From positions 62,001-126,000 of the forward strand of contig NZ_BMEC01000007.1 of assembly GCF_014636295.1 (NCBI RefSeq): a stretch of 64,000 nt of DNA, in the 5' to 3' direction. Of this stretch, positions 63,251 to 64,000 are shown piece after piece (positions within the stretch are counted from its first letter, which is position 1; each line of letters begins with the position of its first letter). The position numbers and the translations under genes are program-made. The notes under the pieces are model-generated. The model worked only from the letters and a program-made list of their open reading frames with translations, made no database searches and was not told the origin of the DNA. The DNA comes from Marivirga lumbricoides (GTDB taxonomy: Bacteria; Bacteroidota; Bacteroidia; Cytophagales; Cyclobacteriaceae).

Positions 63251-64000
63251 AAATAAATTTTCTTAATAAAAAAATACTGAAAAATTTTTCGTTTTTAACA
63301 GTATTTCAATTCTTCAACTTGGCACTACCTTTAGTAGTATTACCTTATTTAATAGACACATTAGGCAAATCATTATATGGGATGTACGTGTATTCTCAAG
63401 CAATTCTTTCATTTTTCACATTGTTGATTAACTTTGGTTTCAATATATATGCGGTTAAAGAAATAGCAGAAAACAGAAATAATAATAATAGACTAAATAG
63501 TATAGTTTCGTCTATTTATTCAGCAAAATTAGTACTTCTTTTGACATCCGGAGTGTTTTTGCTTTTTACAATATTTCTAATACCTGAAATTAGTAATCAC
63601 AAATATTTATACATAATAGGATTTTTAATGTGTATTGGTGAATTTTTTATGCCAATGTGGTTCTTTCAAGGATTGTCTGATTTGAAGACCTTTACTTATT
63701 CAAACGTAATTATAAAATTATTCTTTACCTGCTCAATATTTTTCGTCATAAAATCAAGTAACGACCTTTACTTAGTTCCTTTAATATTTGGATTAAATGC
63801 TCTTTTTAGTAGTTTATTTGGTTTTTGTTTAATGATAAAAAAATATAAAATTCGATTCGTTAGATCACAAATGAAAAATATTTACGGCTTTTTTAAGAAG
63901 TCATATCCTTTTTTCTTTTCAAGGGCGTCCTCAGTTATTATGACTAGGTCAAATTCTGTTTTAATCGGTACATTTCTAGGTTATAATTGGGTAGCAATAT
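63247..64000 (+). CDS. polysaccharide flippase (Wzx), 3'-truncated by the window
   Basis: Starts at ATG 63247, overlapping the TGA of wzy by four bases, and stays open to the right edge (251 codons visible). Translated from the sequence: MKINFLNKKILKNFSF, then QFFNLALPLVVLPYLIDTLG, FNIYAVKEIAENR, and the family motif PMWFFQGLSDLKTFTY, which identifies the polysaccharide-transport (RfbX/Wzx) family of MATE-like flippases. Repeated hydrophobic helices continue to the edge. It moves the lipid-linked repeat unit to the periplasmic face for Wzy. Very AT-rich. Confidence 0.88.
   Translation, partial: MKINFLNKKILKNFSFLTVFQFFNLALPLVVLPYLIDTLGKSLYGMYVYSQAILSFFTLLINFGFNIYAVKEIAENRNNNNRLNSIVSSIYSAKLVLLLTSGVFLLFTIFLIPEISNHKYLYIIGFLMCIGEFFMPMWFFQGLSDLKTFTYSNVIIKLFFTCSIFFVIKSSNDLYLVPLIFGLNALFSSLFGFCLMIKKYKIRFVRSQMKNIYGFFKKSYPFFFSRASSVIMTRSNSVLIGTFLGYNWVAI

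Overview
The window reads as chromosome of an AT-rich Bacteroidota, most likely of the order Cytophagales (Marivirga/Fulvivirga-like; the genus is a guess). Support comes from families typical of the phylum (DUF5916, DUF6340-, DUF6427-, DUF6134- and DUF4783-like proteins, the GlmU-like protein of the alt_bact_glmU type, XRE-DUF4870 regulators, a 7TMR-DISM kinase), from TonB receptors and many short lipoprotein signals, from A-rich leaders without Shine-Dalgarno sequences, and from TAnnTTTG-type -7 boxes. TGA is used as a normal stop (for example at 47541-47543). I saw no rRNA, tRNA, CRISPR array or insertion sequence.

Layout. 1-1.7 kb: 5'-truncated P-loop ATPase with a HEPN-like tail, a possible conflict-system protein. 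1.9-5.5 kb: lipoprotein, an unusual XRE-DUF4870-serine-hydrolase fusion with a repeated motif upstream, a MITE-like repeat, and a CDF metal exporter. 5.7-17 kb: a leftward run with a heme-type TonB receptor, a kinase gene broken by one TGA codon, DUF418, a NodB-like deacetylase, a PD40 protein, a DUF5916 outer-membrane protein and an MscS channel. 17.2-17.7 kb: decayed DUF421/YetF pseudogene. 18-26.5 kb: gpmI, a candidate 29-residue peptide, a lipoprotein, dgt, an M61-PDZ peptidase and an orphan 7TM histidine kinase. 26.5-33.4 kb: a leftward cell-envelope/housekeeping run (DUF6134-like, comM/yifB, gmhA, small membrane protein, MsbA-like exporter, Wzi/RemB-like barrel).

33.5-48.3 kb is mostly housekeeping: L31 type B with a good promoter and terminator, the GlmU-like protein, rpiB, DUF6427-like, rbfA, a LolC/E-like permease, a SNF2 helicase, an ATP-grasp-like protein, radA, UPF0316, an FKBP isomerase, an ACC-deaminase-family enzyme, a DUF6340-like lipoprotein and rlmB. 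48.6-53.6 kb holds a 2OG-Fe(II) oxygenase-fold protein that lacks the distal histidine, a methyltransferase, a class V aminotransferase and a second TonB receptor. 53.6-57.7 kb is the tesA / ybbA / ybbP arrangement also known from proteobacteria. 57.9 kb is a Gre-like factor.

From 58.46 kb to the right edge a surface-polysaccharide locus begins: UDP-HexNAc dehydrogenase (WbpO/TviB type), wecB, wecC, a Wzy-like polymerase with two T10 tracts, and a truncated Wzx flippase, all tightly packed or overlapping. The first three should supply UDP-HexNAcA and UDP-ManNAcA precursors; the last two polymerise and flip the repeat unit. Base composition drops visibly in wzy and wzx, as is usual for exchanged serotype genes.

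The points most worth a second look are the XRE-DUF4870-hydrolase fusion, the dioxygenase-fold protein with Tyr in place of its metal-binding His, the TGA at a conserved Trp codon of the kinase, the truncated ATPase-HEPN protein at the left edge, and the poly-T tracts in wzy.
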